Origin: Macrostomum hystrix
Lineage: Eukaryota; Platyhelminthes; Macrostomidae
Direction of reading: 5' to 3'
NCBI GenBank assembly: GCA_950097015.1
Contig: CATNEN010000038.1
Coordinates: 23,263,001-23,327,000, forward strand
Length of the DNA: 64,000 bases
Shown here: positions 34,469-44,736 of the stretch, in pieces
Position numbering within the stretch: position 1 is the stretch's first letter
How the letters are laid out: each line of letters begins with the position of its first letter
Notes under the pieces: model-generated
Database searches by the model: none
Told to the model about the DNA's origin: nothing
Seen by the model: only the letters and a program-made list of their open reading frames with translations
Translations under genes and position numbers: made by a program

Positions 34469-35911
34469 ATGTCTTCTGTGATCTGCGTGATCTGTCGTGA
34501 CAACGACAAAACTGAATGGTCGGCCCTCGCCTGTGGTCACGTGTTCCATCAGGACTGCCTTGCCACCTGGCTGACTCACGGAGTCAGATGTCCGCATTGC
34601 AACCGTCCAGGAAGCAGTGTCATCCGGATCTACTTTGCTACCGAGGACGACCGCGCTCAACATCAGCGACGACGACAGGATCTTGACCAAGCGACTGGTG
34701 GAGCTTCCACAGCGGCAGCTGAGGAAGAGATGCAACAGCTCCGACAGATGCTGTTCTTAGAGACACAGGACAATCAGGCGGGCTGGAAGCAGGCACAGGA
34801 GTTGGAAAAGCAGAACGATAAACTGCGCAACGATCTCAGCCTCGAGGCGCAACAGCGGGCCAAAGAGTTTGAGGAACTTCAGATATGCATGCTTAACCGG
34901 GAGGAGCAGATGGAGGAAGTGCTGCGCCTTGCAGCCATAGAGCAGAGGGAAAGTCAGGAGAGGCTATGTCAGATGCAGTTAACTAATCAGAGCCTGGAGG
35001 AGACCAAGACTCAATTGAATCGGCAGTTGAGATCTGCGGAACAGAACAATAGCAAACTCCGAATTCAGATTGAAGTTTTGCGGGCCAATGATAGTACCGT
35101 ATCAGGGAGACAGCAGGAACTTGAGAGGCAAGTGGCCCAACTCGAAGCCTCTGCTCAGAGCTACAAGCGACAGTTGGAGTCTGAGCAGCGAAGCCGGTAT
35201 TTGGATTCTGACAATGTGCTGGACTTAGTGACGGAGAACTCCAGATTGTCCAGCGAGTTAAGCCAGGTGCAGGTGGCCTACGCTGAGCTGCGCAGTGCAG
35301 CAAATAATGAGGTCAACAAGCAGAAAGAGATCGTTAACAAATCTCAGACTGAGCTCTGCGATCTGCGAGCAAAGTTTCGTACAGCAACGGAATGCTTCGT
35401 CAGGTGTGAGCGGGAGAAAAGCACTCTGTCTGAGCGATTGGAACAGAGAGACTTGCAGGTTAGGGAATTGGAGATGCAGCTCCGAAAGCAGCAAGGCATG
35501 GCAAAGAAGTCTGCACCAGTTTTCACTCATTCAAAAGATGAACTTTTGAAGACTACAAGACGACTTTCACTGGCCTGGCCTGCAGGAGAAACCGAGACTG
35601 ATTTGGACGTCAATATCTCGAATTTCCCAGTTTTTCAAATAAACGACACCGGAACTGCTCATCAGAGAAATCCTCAGTTGCTCAGAGCTGCTCATAGAAG
35701 TACACCGAATTTGTTCCAAGCTCAAACTGGCCGGAAATACGTAAGTAACCTCTATGACTCACCGCCGGTGACGCCGCCCGTTTTGCATCGCGCTGGCAGC
35801 ACCAAGACAGAGCTGGCGTTCTGTGCGGAAGGCGACATTGAGAACGCTACTCATCCGGCGACGAAGAAAAAAACCAAAGAAAAAGGCAAATCAAGGTGCA
35901 AACAAATGTGA
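34469..35911 (+). CDS. TRAIP: TRAIP-like RING E3 ubiquitin ligase
   Basis: 480 residues from the ATG at 34469, intronless. An N-terminal RING-H2 finger occupies residues 6-44: C6-x2-C9, C22-x-H24-x2-H27-x2-C30, C41-x2-C44, with the Trp before the last Cys pair. A long charged coiled coil covers about residues 85-345 (EEEMQQLRQML onward), and a low-complexity tail ends in basic KKKTKEKGKSR. This domain order and size fit TRAIP/No-poles, a nuclear ligase acting on stalled replisomes in known animals. I see no clear C-terminal PCNA-binding motif. The absence of introns, unlike its neighbours, could mean a retrocopy, but the frame is fully intact. An AATAAA lies about 190 bp after the stop. Confidence 0.87.
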   Translation: MSSVICVICRDNDKTEWSALACGHVFHQDCLATWLTHGVRCPHCNRPGSSVIRIYFATEDDRAQHQRRRQDLDQATGGASTAAAEEEMQQLRQMLFLETQDNQAGWKQAQELEKQNDKLRNDLSLEAQQRAKEFEELQICMLNREEQMEEVLRLAAIEQRESQERLCQMQLTNQSLEETKTQLNRQLRSAEQNNSKLRIQIEVLRANDSTVSGRQQELERQVAQLEASAQSYKRQLESEQRSRYLDSDNVLDLVTENSRLSSELSQVQVAYAELRSAANNEVNKQKEIVNKSQTELCDLRAKFRTATECFVRCEREKSTLSERLEQRDLQVRELEMQLRKQQGMAKKSAPVFTHSKDELLKTTRRLSLAWPAGETETDLDVNISNFPVFQINDTGTAHQRNPQLLRAAHRSTPNLFQAQTGRKYVSNLYDSPPVTPPVLHRAGSTKTELAFCAEGDIENATHPATKKKTKEKGKSRCKQM

Positions 35912-36097
35912 CACAGAGCCACTAAACACTAGACACTAGATATTAACTTGCTAAATGTAGCTCGTACTTTTGAAGTGTATACATTTTCACTTTCGTTTTA
36001 TGCCTTAAATGTTTTTTATACTTTGTTAGGAAATTCTGCCCATTCTGCCCGAAAGGATAACAGCGTGTTTATGCGAGTTATAATCAAAAATAAGAAA

Positions 36098-36103
36098 AAT
36101 AAA
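36098..36103 (+). terminator. Possible polyadenylation signal of TRAIP-like gene
   Basis: AATAAA, 187 bp after the stop codon, in AT-rich sequence. This is the first canonical hexamer downstream. Confidence 0.4.
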
Positions 36104-36154
36104 ACTCAAACTATAATCAAGCCTTCTAACTTTGGGCCTCAGGGCAGTGGCTTT

Positions 36155-37140
36155 TTATCTAGCTTTAAGTATGCTTTCTATGAAGTCCACAAAACTTTCT
36201 GTTAATTCTGTGCTTTCCTGTGTCATTAAATACACAATTTTGTCATCAGCTGTTAGGCTTTCGAAATTTTGAACATTGCCTGCCACTTTCTCTATGAATT
36301 TATTTCTAATTGGAACATAGACGGACCAATCGCATCTAAAGAGAATATGAGTTTCGTTCTCTACCTCGACTCTACATTTTGGATATGTTCTGTTTTCATA
36401 GGCGATTTTCTGTCTTTCAGTGCGCAATGTCTCACAGGCCAGTTTGTGGTTTCCTAGACGAAATCGGGACATTGTGCGCCTTTGTTCGGGGTTAGAGATT
36501 ATTTGTTAGGTACTTTTCTCTGGAGAAATCTTTCTTAAACGTATAATAGAAGTGGCTGAGCTTGGCTGATTTTCCCATCCTCTGAGTCCAGTGCCTTCGA
36601 AACTCTGACTCAAAGTTCTCCCTGTGCGTTTTGATGGACTTTGTTTTTCTAGTCTGTTGACAATTCCGCATTACTTCGCTATTCATTTTTCCCCAATGCC
36701 AACATCGCTGTATTCTGTATCTGCCACTAATTTCGCGATGATGGAGTCTGGTCGGCGCCGAACTGAGGACCAGTATTGAAGGCTTCTTTTTTGAATACTA
36801 TATAATAGTATTCAAAAAGTCTTCCTAATTCGGACCGAGCACCATTGCTGTCAGTGTTTGGACTAACTTGCAGAATCGACTTGCAGATTCTAAAATTAAT
36901 TCTCTCTATAAGGTTCCGATCCCAAGTACCCAGTTTCCAGGAGAAAAAAGCTCCCCAGGCCTCTGATGCATAGAGAACTATGCTTTCAATCATAGTTGTG
37001 CTAAACAGGATGAGCTGTTTGTGTTTTACTCTCTGAAATCCCGCCAACTTTCTCAGAAGCATTATTGGATATCCACTTTTTACCTAGTTCTACCTTAGCC
37101 TTTTTGTAATTCTGTCAGGTCTTCACCAAAAATGACAAAA
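36155..37140 (-). pseudogene. LINE-type reverse transcriptase C-terminal remnant
   Basis: Read on the minus strand in order: 37062-36727 carries MIESIVLYASEAWG and IERINFRICKSILQVS; 36686-36492 carries a KLSHFYYTFKKDF segment; 36472-36155 carries SRFRLGNHKLACETLR and a zinc-knuckle-like YPKCRVEVENETHILFRC. This is the usual order at the C-terminus of many animal LINE polyproteins. The pieces are separated by frameshifts and stops, and the catalytic RT core is missing. It differs in type from the remnant at 30760-32363. Confidence 0.85.
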
Positions 37141-37179
37141 TCGTTTGTTTACTTCTTCATTCAATATGGAGGTATGGCT

Positions 37180-38290
37180 TTGAAATGAGCTTTTTAGAAT
37201 TGTGCTTAGCGGGTCGATCTATAACTTGGATCAGGCATCGTTCGTGTACCCTGACCTCTACCCAACAATCCGTACTCTGGCAGTTTTCCATTCCTGCTGA
37301 CGAAGGCGGAAGCGGACCGGCTGAACGCTAAAGTCTGGCGACTAGTGAGTCCGTCAGAAAGGCAGTGCAATATTTCTAGTGGAACTTCGCTAGCCTACCG
37401 GCGTGCCAAACAAGTGCAATTTCTGCTTAAGTGCATATGTGCACCAAACTTTCCTTTCCATTTCATCTGTTAAAAAATATGTTGCTGCTTAGAAAGGAGC
37501 AGTCGGTTCTCAAACAGGTTCTTACCGATAACTTTACGCATGACATGGAGGAGAATGCCTACAGTGAGCAGCTGCAGAAAACGCACTGCGTTGAAAATCA
37601 TCCCCAAGTTGCGTTCGCGAAATCCTCTAACCAATGAGCCGGAACTCTTTAACTACTTGCGCGTGCTACAATCTGAAAAAGAACTCGGCCACAGTTAAGA
37701 AGGCCGGCTGCCAAATGTCGCTGCATCCATCGCCGTGGCAATATAGGGCCTGGCCTCACTGCCTGAAAGGATCGGAGATGTCAACCAACGCCATTGCAGG
37801 GATTCAACGCATAACCCTGCAGTTTCTGAAACTGTTAACATGGAACAGGACACAAATGAGTACTGCAGGACCAGAATACCACACTCATATTCACACTAAC
37901 AGTGCCAGCTACTCTTTTGTAAAATGGCCAAGCATTCGCAGTCCACAGATCACTGCTTTGCTAATTCATTCAAGGCTGATGAAACCAAGGTGCCAGGATT
38001 GGTGAGAATAGTAGAAATTGCTGGGCAGATCCTGGAGGGGATATTTCGCTCGTATGTGTCAGAATGTCTAATCAATGTGAGCATCTCTTCGGCTTCAGCA
38101 ATGTCTCCTCAGGTCATACCACGTCAGGTCATACTATTCGTAACATGGTCCTACACGTTCACGGACTTTCTGGCCGACACCGGCGGCCTGTACATTGGCT
38201 GCAGTGTGCCCACACTGTGCGAACTACTCGAGCTAATCTACATACTACCCGAGCACTCGCTCAATCGCAGATCTCAGCCGAGAATCTGAG
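37180..38290 (+). pseudogene. DEG/ENaC channel pseudogene
   Basis: A decayed relative of the intact channel at 46713-48443. Matching blocks in order: YNLDQASFVYPDLY and, after a frame change, NNPYSGSFPFLLTKAEADRL (about 37215-37330); FPFHLLKNMLLLRKEQSVLK (37450-37515); QKTHCVENHPQVAF (about 37580-37615); KKAGCQ (37700); a SFVKWPSI block (37915); FRSYVSECLINVSISSASAM (38045-38100); and DFLADTGG.LYIGCSVPTL near the second membrane segment. At least three frameshifts and stops interrupt it. TM1 and the N-terminal HG motif are not recognisable, and a large middle section is deleted. Confidence 0.9.
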
Positions 38291-38815
38291 AATCTCAAGC
38301 GTGCAAGTACTAGAAGCAGTGACTATGACGATAAATACAGGATTAGACTCAGGTGAGACTAGCAACAATGCCTGAGCAGACCTAATGTAGAGCAAATACT
38401 CTCATATAGCGACTCTATACCGGCGTGTTGCAACATCGGAAAAATATCCAGCTATAACAATACTTGGCTTCATGTTCTCTTGCCTTCTGATTTAGAGCCC
38501 TTTAAGAGTTGTAGAAATACGGCTCGTATCGTTGAAATTTTTGTTCTGATTTACTATACTACAATGCGTTGTTTTGCCTCCAACAAATGTTTGTCATGAG
38601 AGAATTTTATAATTATGGCACTTCGTTACATTTTGAGTCATCTTTAAGTATTCGCCTTTTAGGGGGTGAGTGGCAGAGCTGCCTAACATGCGCGCCTTCA
38701 TTTCATTAGAATTTTTACGAGCAAATTTGATGCGATAAAATTTTTAGAACAAATATTCTGAAACTTGATAATTAACATATTTATTTCAGCAGTTTAACTA
38801 AAAGAGGTTACAGAA
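38291..38815. other. Intergenic with a SINE-head fragment
   Basis: Bases 38662-38690 (GGGGGTGAGTGGCAGAGCTG) resemble the head of SINE family 2 at 46057. Nothing else is recognised. Confidence 0.4.
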
Positions 38816-38816
38816 A

Positions 38817-39136
38817 AGAGGTTGTAGCCAAGTGGTTAGAGCGTCGGACTCACGACTTGAAGGTCGGGGGTTCGATTCCCGACTCCACTGGAACAATTTG
38901 TGTCCTTTAGCAAGACACTTAACTCTGAATTGCTTCAGTTCACCCAGCTGTTAAATGGGTACCAGCATTAGCTGGGATAATTGAGGGTGAGTGTGGCATC
39001 CCCCCAGTCCATGGACTGAACAGCCGTACGCAGCCTTCAGATGCGCCGCGCAATTGCTGCGGCTGTACTGTCGGCTGCACATCTGGCCCAATTGGGACAG
39101 GTGTGATCAATTATTATCAATTATTATTATTAACTA
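38817..39136 (+). mobile_element. tRNA-derived SINE, family 1 (copy B)
   Basis: The tRNA-like head spans 38819-38892, with A-box TAGCCAAGTGGTTAGAGCG and B-box GGGGGTTCGATTCCC. The anticodon-like loop CTCACGA would read CAC, but the acceptor stem is poor. The body and the (ATT)n-rich tail match copy A at 17709-18012 on the opposite strand. Differences from copy A are scattered substitutions and small indels, so the two copies inserted independently. Confidence 0.9.
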
Positions 39137-40194
39137 AGAGTCGTTACATTAAGATAATAAGTAACATTATCTATGAAGACCATTGCTGCCCTTCATAGAG
39201 AAATTCATAGAGAACTCTTTCCATGGCAATTGCTGCGATTTCTTCGGGTCTCTCAAACTAAAAAAATGCCCTCAGTTTGATCTCAATCAGCAACGACAGC
39301 CATTTTGCTAAACGCCATCGCTAAAGTAACAGTAGCAGCATCACCGTCCTTTTCACAATTTCCGGTTGATGAACCATCGATGCTATGGATCGCAGAGCGT
39401 CAACGAAGGCTGAGAGTTCAGGTCAATCGTTGTGCCATTCACGAGTTCAATCTCACGAGTTAAGACAGACGGGTACATTAGTCATTTTGAGACTGTTGGG
39501 ATTCCATGTTTAGACTTATTAGAAAATTGATATTACATTTTTTAGTTCACGACTCAAAATGCTACAGGACTGATGAGCCAGAAAAGGAAATAGAAGAACC
39601 GTGGAAGCTCCCATTGAAAGATAATTGATGCTTGGGAAACATTGCCCGAGTGTGTTTCACTTGTGCATCGGATTTGTTAATCGTTAAAGTCCGTTAAAGT
39701 CAGCAAACTTTTTGTTTAACCTTAACGGATCTCAGTTACTTTTTTATTTTCTTAATGGATACATGATTTTCCGTTACTTTTTGGACGACTTAACTTCAGT
39801 TAACTTCCGTTAATTATGAATTTTACACATAATTCGTGTCAATTTAAAAGACTTGAACTCAGCATTTTTTCGCATCAATTTCAGAGAATCGGTCTAGATC
39901 GAAGTTGGCCCAAATTGACCAAGTCACGTTGTTTCGCTGAGTTGGATAGTGTTAATGGTTATTATTGATTAATAGTTTGGCACAGTTTCAGTTTGGCTGT
40001 GGCTAGTATAGTGGTAGACTGATAGTGCGGTTGTGACTAGTGCCTGCACTGTCTGGTAGTGTGGTGTGGTTTAGTAGTTTCCGGCGCTTTTGCCCAATTA
40101 GCTTTTAGCTTTCTTCTACCTATCTTAGCCTTTCTTGCTTAGGGCTTTTCATAATTTGTTCCATATGCCTATGTCTATGTCTTGCCTTCTTTAT
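39137..40194. other. Intergenic
   Basis: No open frame of interest. Several GTTAACTTCCGTTAA-type palindromic bits occur at 39670-39830. No element is recognised. Confidence 0.4.
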
Positions 40195-40582
40195 GTATAG
40201 AATAATACCCCCTGATTTCGTTTATTTGGCCTAGGAAAGGCTGAGGACGCGTTTCTTGGCCGAGGCGAAGCCGAGGCCCAGAAGCGCAGTCCGAAGCCGT
40301 TCCTAGGCCATAGACAACGATTTCAGGGGGGTATTATAGTATTTAATCCTAAAGCTTGGCCCGGCTCACGAGATTGCAAACCTAAAACTGTTTACAGCAA
40401 CTGTGACCATAGACTATATGTTTAATCTGCCTAGGCCATTAAATGACTGGCTTAGGCCAGTTAAATAATAAATACGCAGAATTAATAGCCAATAGGCCGG
40501 GCCAAGCTGGGGATTAAATGAGATTTAGAAACATTCTCTAAATGAAACAAAGAAACGAAATCAGGGGGGTATTATTCTATAC
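40195..40582. mobile_element. Foldback/MITE-like element with about 28-bp terminal inverted repeats
   Basis: GTATAGAATAATACCCCCTG at the left end is the inverse of CAGGGGGGTATTATTCTATAC at the right end (one base longer in the C/G run), extending through GATTTCGTTT. A third inverted copy (about 40316-40342) closes an inner palindrome containing GGCCTAGGAAAGGCT / AGCCGTTCCTAGGCC. There is no ORF. No target duplication is evident. Confidence 0.8.
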
Positions 40583-40750
40583 AAATAGGGCCAATTTTAT
40601 GATTTTTTAAAATTCTTTATGTCCTTTCATTTCTTATGGTTAGTTTCTTAGGGATTTGGACTTTTAGGGTTGATTATATAACATCTTTGACTTGACTTTT
40701 AATTCACAGGGTTGCAAAATTTGCCATAGCAGCTCTATTAAAAGTAAAAT
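40583..40750. other. Short AT-rich spacer
   Basis: Left flank of the second Ngaro-type element. No feature is seen. Confidence 0.5.
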
Positions 40751-40938
40751 TGCTTTGGTTTGCATGGGTGCTTGCGCCTGTGCAAACCGGCTTTAGTGAT
40801 CAGCCCGCCCCCTTGCTGTCTCTGTGCATCTGTGTGGGGTGGGGCCGTCCCCCACCCCCGCCGCCTGCTAGCCTTTTTAGGTGAGCCTCTCACCACGTTT
40901 TCGGATTCAATTTGCGCGCAGCTCTCCGCTTGAGTTTT
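40751..40938 (+). repeat. Split direct repeat A1 of element 2
   Basis: 188 bp beginning TGCTTTGGTTTGCATGGGTG and ending CTTGAGTTTT, identical to A2 (44832-45019). It likely contains the promoter, since the Gag ATG follows 18 bp after it. Confidence 0.93.
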
Positions 40939-40956
40939 GATTTTTTTTGCACAATC

Positions 40957-42057
40957 ATGCCAAACTCTAACGAGCCACTTGCATCCGAAGCGCCTAGCAC
41001 TGTAAGGGCGCTACGTCAGAAGCTTCAGAGCCTAGGGCTTTCAACACAAGGCAAAAAATGTGAACTTTTACTGCGGCTGAGGGCGCACCTCGAGGGTATC
41101 GCCTCCGACTTTGAGAATGCGGACGACGAGGACGAGGAGCAAGATGAAGCTGCCGCAGTGACGACGCGTATGAGAAAAGACGGCGCAATGGTGGAGAGGC
41201 AACTGCCTTCTATCGCGAACGAGTCGGTACAACATGGTCAAGAGTCTGACGCGGCTGGCGGCCTGGACGACGAGCTGGTGGAGGCTGAGAAGCAGCTCCG
41301 ACTGCTAAAGCTACGCAAGGAGGCCGCTCTGCTTCAGGCAGAAGTCAGCCAACTTCAGCGAAGGCCTGCGACGTCAAAGAATCCCGGTGAGTTGCTCATT
41401 AACCTGTGGTCTGACGATGAAGATGCTGCCCAGCAAGAGCCCAGTCGGTTTGTAGGCAAGGTGTACCGAATCCCTGAGTTTATTAACAAGCGGAAGCAGC
41501 AGGAAGCAGGAGTTACTCAGTCCATTGACAAATCCGGAAGAGTCACCTTCAGAGTGAGGGAAGCTGTTGTTGACTCGCTGACGTTTGGAGACTGGATCTC
41601 GGCGAATGCTCGAATCATGCTGAAGCTGCTGGATGATGGCAGGTTGGTGAAGAGCGGGCTGGGCGGCCAGCCTGATGTGTCAGAGTTGCGAGACTACCTG
41701 CGCTACACTGCGCGCATTGGCGAGCTATTTGACCTCGGGTTCGACAAGGCTCGAGTTATGAGGTTTGATGACGAGTGCAGACTGAGTGAAGATGGCGAGA
41801 CGTCATGGGAGTTGCGTGGATCCGACCTTGGTCGAGTTGCCACCTACCTGATGACCCCACAGAGTGCACCGACTGCCAGAGTTGACCGGGTGCCAAAACA
41901 AAGCCTGCAGCCACCCTGCTTTGATTTCAATAAGGAAACTGGATGTTCAAGGCGGAACTGCCGTTTCGCTCATCGGTGCCGGCGTTGTGGACTTGGCCAC
42001 TCAGCGGCGATGGCGCACAGGGATGACGGTGCTGAGGTGAGCAGGCCTCTGCACTGA
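40957..42057 (+). CDS. Gag-like protein of Ngaro-type element 2 (SAP domain + CCCH/CCHC-like zinc region)
   Basis: 366 residues from the ATG at 40957; earlier in-frame near-cognate codons lie inside A1. Residues about 14-46 (VRALRQKLQSLGLSTQGKK, then CELLLRLRAHL) fit a SAP motif, a DNA/chromatin-binding helix-turn-helix. An acidic stretch follows (about 53-68), then a coiled-coil-like segment (LVEAEKQLRLLKLRKEAAL). Near the C-terminus a CCCH finger (C-x7-C-x4-C-x3-H in CFDFNKETGCSRRNCRFAH) is followed by a second CxxC...H cluster (RCRRCGLGHSAAMAH). This suits a nucleic-acid-binding structural protein. It ends at TGA 42055-42057, in the same frame as RT. Confidence 0.85.
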   Translation: MPNSNEPLASEAPSTVRALRQKLQSLGLSTQGKKCELLLRLRAHLEGIASDFENADDEDEEQDEAAAVTTRMRKDGAMVERQLPSIANESVQHGQESDAAGGLDDELVEAEKQLRLLKLRKEAALLQAEVSQLQRRPATSKNPGELLINLWSDDEDAAQQEPSRFVGKVYRIPEFINKRKQQEAGVTQSIDKSGRVTFRVREAVVDSLTFGDWISANARIMLKLLDDGRLVKSGLGGQPDVSELRDYLRYTARIGELFDLGFDKARVMRFDDECRLSEDGETSWELRGSDLGRVATYLMTPQSAPTARVDRVPKQSLQPPCFDFNKETGCSRRNCRFAHRCRRCGLGHSAAMAHRDDGAEVSRPLH

Positions 42058-42060
42058 CTG
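42055..42060 (+). promoter_or_regulatory. Candidate gag-pol stop-codon readthrough site
   Basis: The Gag terminator TGA is followed by CTG, and the RT frame is open in the same phase from 42058 without another stop. The first in-frame ATG in RT lies only within motif A, far inside the domain. TGA followed by C, especially CTA or CTG, is a leaky context in other systems. Readthrough is therefore the simplest way to make RT here; this is inference. Confidence 0.55.
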
Positions 42061-43761
42061 CGCGTCGATCCGGTTTTAACTTCCTCTGTTTTATCAACTG
42101 ACCTGAAGCTGGAGGCATGGACGGAAGAGTTGGAGTCGATCGATCTGCCGCTGGACAGAAAGCAATTTATCCTGAATGGTGTGTCGGAAGGATTTCGGAT
42201 TACGAATGTGCAGCGAGACAACCTGAAGTCTGTCGAGGTCAGCAACTATGAATCTGTGAATGTTTACGCTGAAGCTGTTCAAACGCAAATTCTGAGGGAA
42301 ATTCGCCTTGACCGCTACCGTCGGTGCTCGGATGGGTGGCGGCCTCGGATTGTGAGTGCGCTGGGAGCCTTGCCGAAGGATGACGGCCGGGTACGTCTAA
42401 TTCACGATTGCAGTCGGCCGGACAATCTGTCGGTGAACGCGCACTGGGAGAGCAATGAGAAGTTGCGGTTTTCAAGCGCTGAAAACTTCGCAAGTAAGTT
42501 AACGAGAGGCTGCTATATGACTAAAGTTGACCTGAGTGAAGCATACCGCGCATGTGGAGTGCACCCAGAAGACTTCGTCAACACCGGTCTCAAGTTCAAG
42601 TTTCCTGGCTGCGCCACTCCCACCTACATGTTCGATACACGCCTGCCGTTCGGGGCGGCAGCCTCGGTCACGTGCTTTCAGCGCCTGAGCAATGCGATTC
42701 ATCTGATGATGGTGCGCAGAGGCTTCATCAACACCGAGTCTTACCTGGACGACTTTGCCTACTGCGGGACGCAGGAGAACTGCCAGCGCTTCTACGTCGA
42801 TCTGATTTACTTGCTGACTCGGCTGGGATTCACCGTCAACCCGGCCAAGTGTCAGCCGCCGGCGCAGCGGATGTCATTCCTTGGAATTGAGTTCGACACT
42901 GTGGAAGGAATCAAGAAGCTGCCGGATGAGAAGGCGAGGAAGTTGATCAACCTGGTTGGTGCCGAGTTAGCCAAGGTGAGGATTAGTCAGCGGGCCCTCC
43001 AACAGGTCATTGGCAAGTTGGGGTGGGCAGCGCAGGTCATCAGTTGCGGAAGGACCTTCTTGCGTGAGCTGATTGAGCGGTGCAACACCTTACGGCGTGG
43101 ACAGCGAACGCTGGTCGACTCCGGGTTACGCAGTCAGCTGAACTGGTGGAAGGTGGCGTTGCAGGCGTGCCGATGGGTGCAGCTGTGGCCGAGCTACAAT
43201 CGAGTTGTGGCGATGGAATCCGATGCGTGCGGCAGAGGTGGTGCGGCGTTGCTGCGTGACCAGGATGGTCTGTTTGACTGGTGCTACCTGGACTGGGAGA
43301 AGGATGCAGGATCAGCCTTCGCGAACCTGCCGATCAACTACAAGGAAGCGTTGGTCCCTCTGCTGGCAGTGATGAGGTGGAGGGATGTGCTCAAAGGTTG
43401 CAAGGTGAGCATCTACTGCGACAACCAGACGGCCTGTCACATCATCAACAAAGGCGTTTCAAAGTGTCCTGCGTTGCAGCGGCTGCTGCAGACGGTGGCC
43501 CTGATGTGTTTGCGCTTTGGAATGAGCATTCGCGCGTTTCATGTGCCTGGTGATTTTCAAATTTTTGCGGACGCTGCCTCGCGGTTGCATGAGCGAGGCC
43601 AGCTTTTAAACTTTTTACTCCGCTTGTATGGTTTTATATGCCCAAGCATTCTACAATCACTGTATCAGCATGCTTTTGGCTTGGCGACCGCCTCCTTTCT
43701 TCATTTTCAGGCCGCCCAGCTGCGTCAGACTCTCTTAGCAGCAGCGCCACATCGCTGCTGA
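42058..43761 (+). CDS. Reverse transcriptase/RNase H of Ngaro-type element 2
   Basis: In frame with Gag and separated from it only by the TGA. RT motifs: GRVRLIHDCSRP, MTKVDLSEAYRA (motif A), LPFGAAASVTCFQ, YLDD at 42742-42753, and a thumb KLGWAAQVI segment. RNase H: MESDACGRGGAAL, the NYKEALV glutamate, ISIYCDNQ-like IYCDNQTACH; then FHVPGDFQIFADAASRL. About 568 codons with no disruption. The linker between Gag and RT (LTSSVLSTDLKLEAWTEEL) has no ATG. The C-terminus overlaps the recombinase ORF by about 124 bp in another frame. Confidence 0.95.
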   Translation: MRVDPVLTSSVLSTDLKLEAWTEELESIDLPLDRKQFILNGVSEGFRITNVQRDNLKSVEVSNYESVNVYAEAVQTQILREIRLDRYRRCSDGWRPRIVSALGALPKDDGRVRLIHDCSRPDNLSVNAHWESNEKLRFSSAENFASKLTRGCYMTKVDLSEAYRACGVHPEDFVNTGLKFKFPGCATPTYMFDTRLPFGAAASVTCFQRLSNAIHLMMVRRGFINTESYLDDFAYCGTQENCQRFYVDLIYLLTRLGFTVNPAKCQPPAQRMSFLGIEFDTVEGIKKLPDEKARKLINLVGAELAKVRISQRALQQVIGKLGWAAQVISCGRTFLRELIERCNTLRRGQRTLVDSGLRSQLNWWKVALQACRWVQLWPSYNRVVAMESDACGRGGAALLRDQDGLFDWCYLDWEKDAGSAFANLPINYKEALVPLLAVMRWRDVLKGCKVSIYCDNQTACHIINKGVSKCPALQRLLQTVALMCLRFGMSIRAFHVPGDFQIFADAASRLHERGQLLNFLLRLYGFICPSILQSLYQHAFGLATASFLHFQAAQLRQTLLAAAPHRC

Positions 43762-44695
43762 GCGCTGCGTACGCACCGAGGTCGGCGCAGGCAGTCAACA
43801 GACACGTCCGTGAGTGGCGGGAGTTCTGCCGCCATACCGGCTGCGATCCAGTGTCCGGCAACGTCACGAGCCTGTTGAACTATTTGGCCAGTCTGATCGG
43901 CACACGGCTACATGCCTACAGCAGCATCTCGGCAGTCTACAGCTCTCTGTCGCTCTGGTTCCGAATTAACTCGTCGCCGGACCTAACTAAGCACGCTTCC
44001 GCGGTTCTTCTCCTTCGCGGCGCTAAACGAGTCCTCGGACTGCGCGTGAACCGAAAGCGGCCTGTGTCGCCTACAATGCTGACGGAGATGCGACGACTAG
44101 TTGACGAGACCGACAGGCTGCAGCTGGCCTGCTGGGCTGTGACCATCTGCTGCTGGTGGGGAATGCTGCGAAAGTCCAGCTTTCTGCCACGAACTGGCAA
44201 GGGCCCGGCCCTTTCCCGGCGCGCCGACCTGCTTCAGCATCCGAAGGGTCTGGTGTTGCGCTGCGAGTTCGGCAAGACCATCCAGTTCAAGGAGCGCAGC
44301 CACCTGGTACTGCTGCCGAGATTGGCGCGGCAGCGTGCGCTGTGCCCGGTTGCGCAGTCGAGCGACACATCCGCGCCAACGAATTGAAGTCAGCAGAGTC
44401 ACCACTCTGGTCCTACGCCGACGGAAGTGGCGGCTTGCGCCTGCTGACTGGGAGGCACCTGGACTGCTTCCTCCGTGACAAGTTTGCCGCAGTCGGCGTT
44501 CGACCAGAATCTTACTCCGCGCACAGCCTGCGACGAGGAGGAGCTACCGGGGCGTCTGTGCTGGGCCTCCCAGTGGCTGATATCATGCGCATTGGTGACT
44601 GGAGAAGTGAAGCTGTGCAGCGTTATCTCCCCCGGTTTCACCAGACAGCGGAGGCTGCTGTGACTTTTGCCCGCGGTGTCTCTGCTTTGTTTTAG
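43638..44695 (+). pseudogene. Tyrosine recombinase of Ngaro-type element 2, one frameshift
   Basis: An ATG at 43638 opens a frame to 44387; the matching C-terminal half lies in a second frame that ends at TAG 44693-44695. Alignment with element 1 places a single-base shift near 44345-44355, between RALCPV and AVERHIRANEL. Catalytic residues are present on both sides: Arg in WGMLRKSS, His-x-x-Arg in SAHSLRRGG (His about 44522), Trp in GDWRSE and Tyr in VQRYLPRF (44624). The shift may be a real disabling mutation, an assembly error or programmed. A CTTCATTTTCAG at about 43700-43711 may be a splice acceptor used to express this ORF. Confidence 0.88.
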
Positions 44696-44736
44696 CTCCC
44701 AGCCTTCTGCTTTTGTTCGCTTGCTCGCTTTGGGGT

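Noticed and set aside
38819-38892. Functional tRNA gene (CAC anticodon)
   Set aside because: Weak acceptor and anticodon stems, and the sequence is followed by a body shared with another locus, so it is the head of a SINE.
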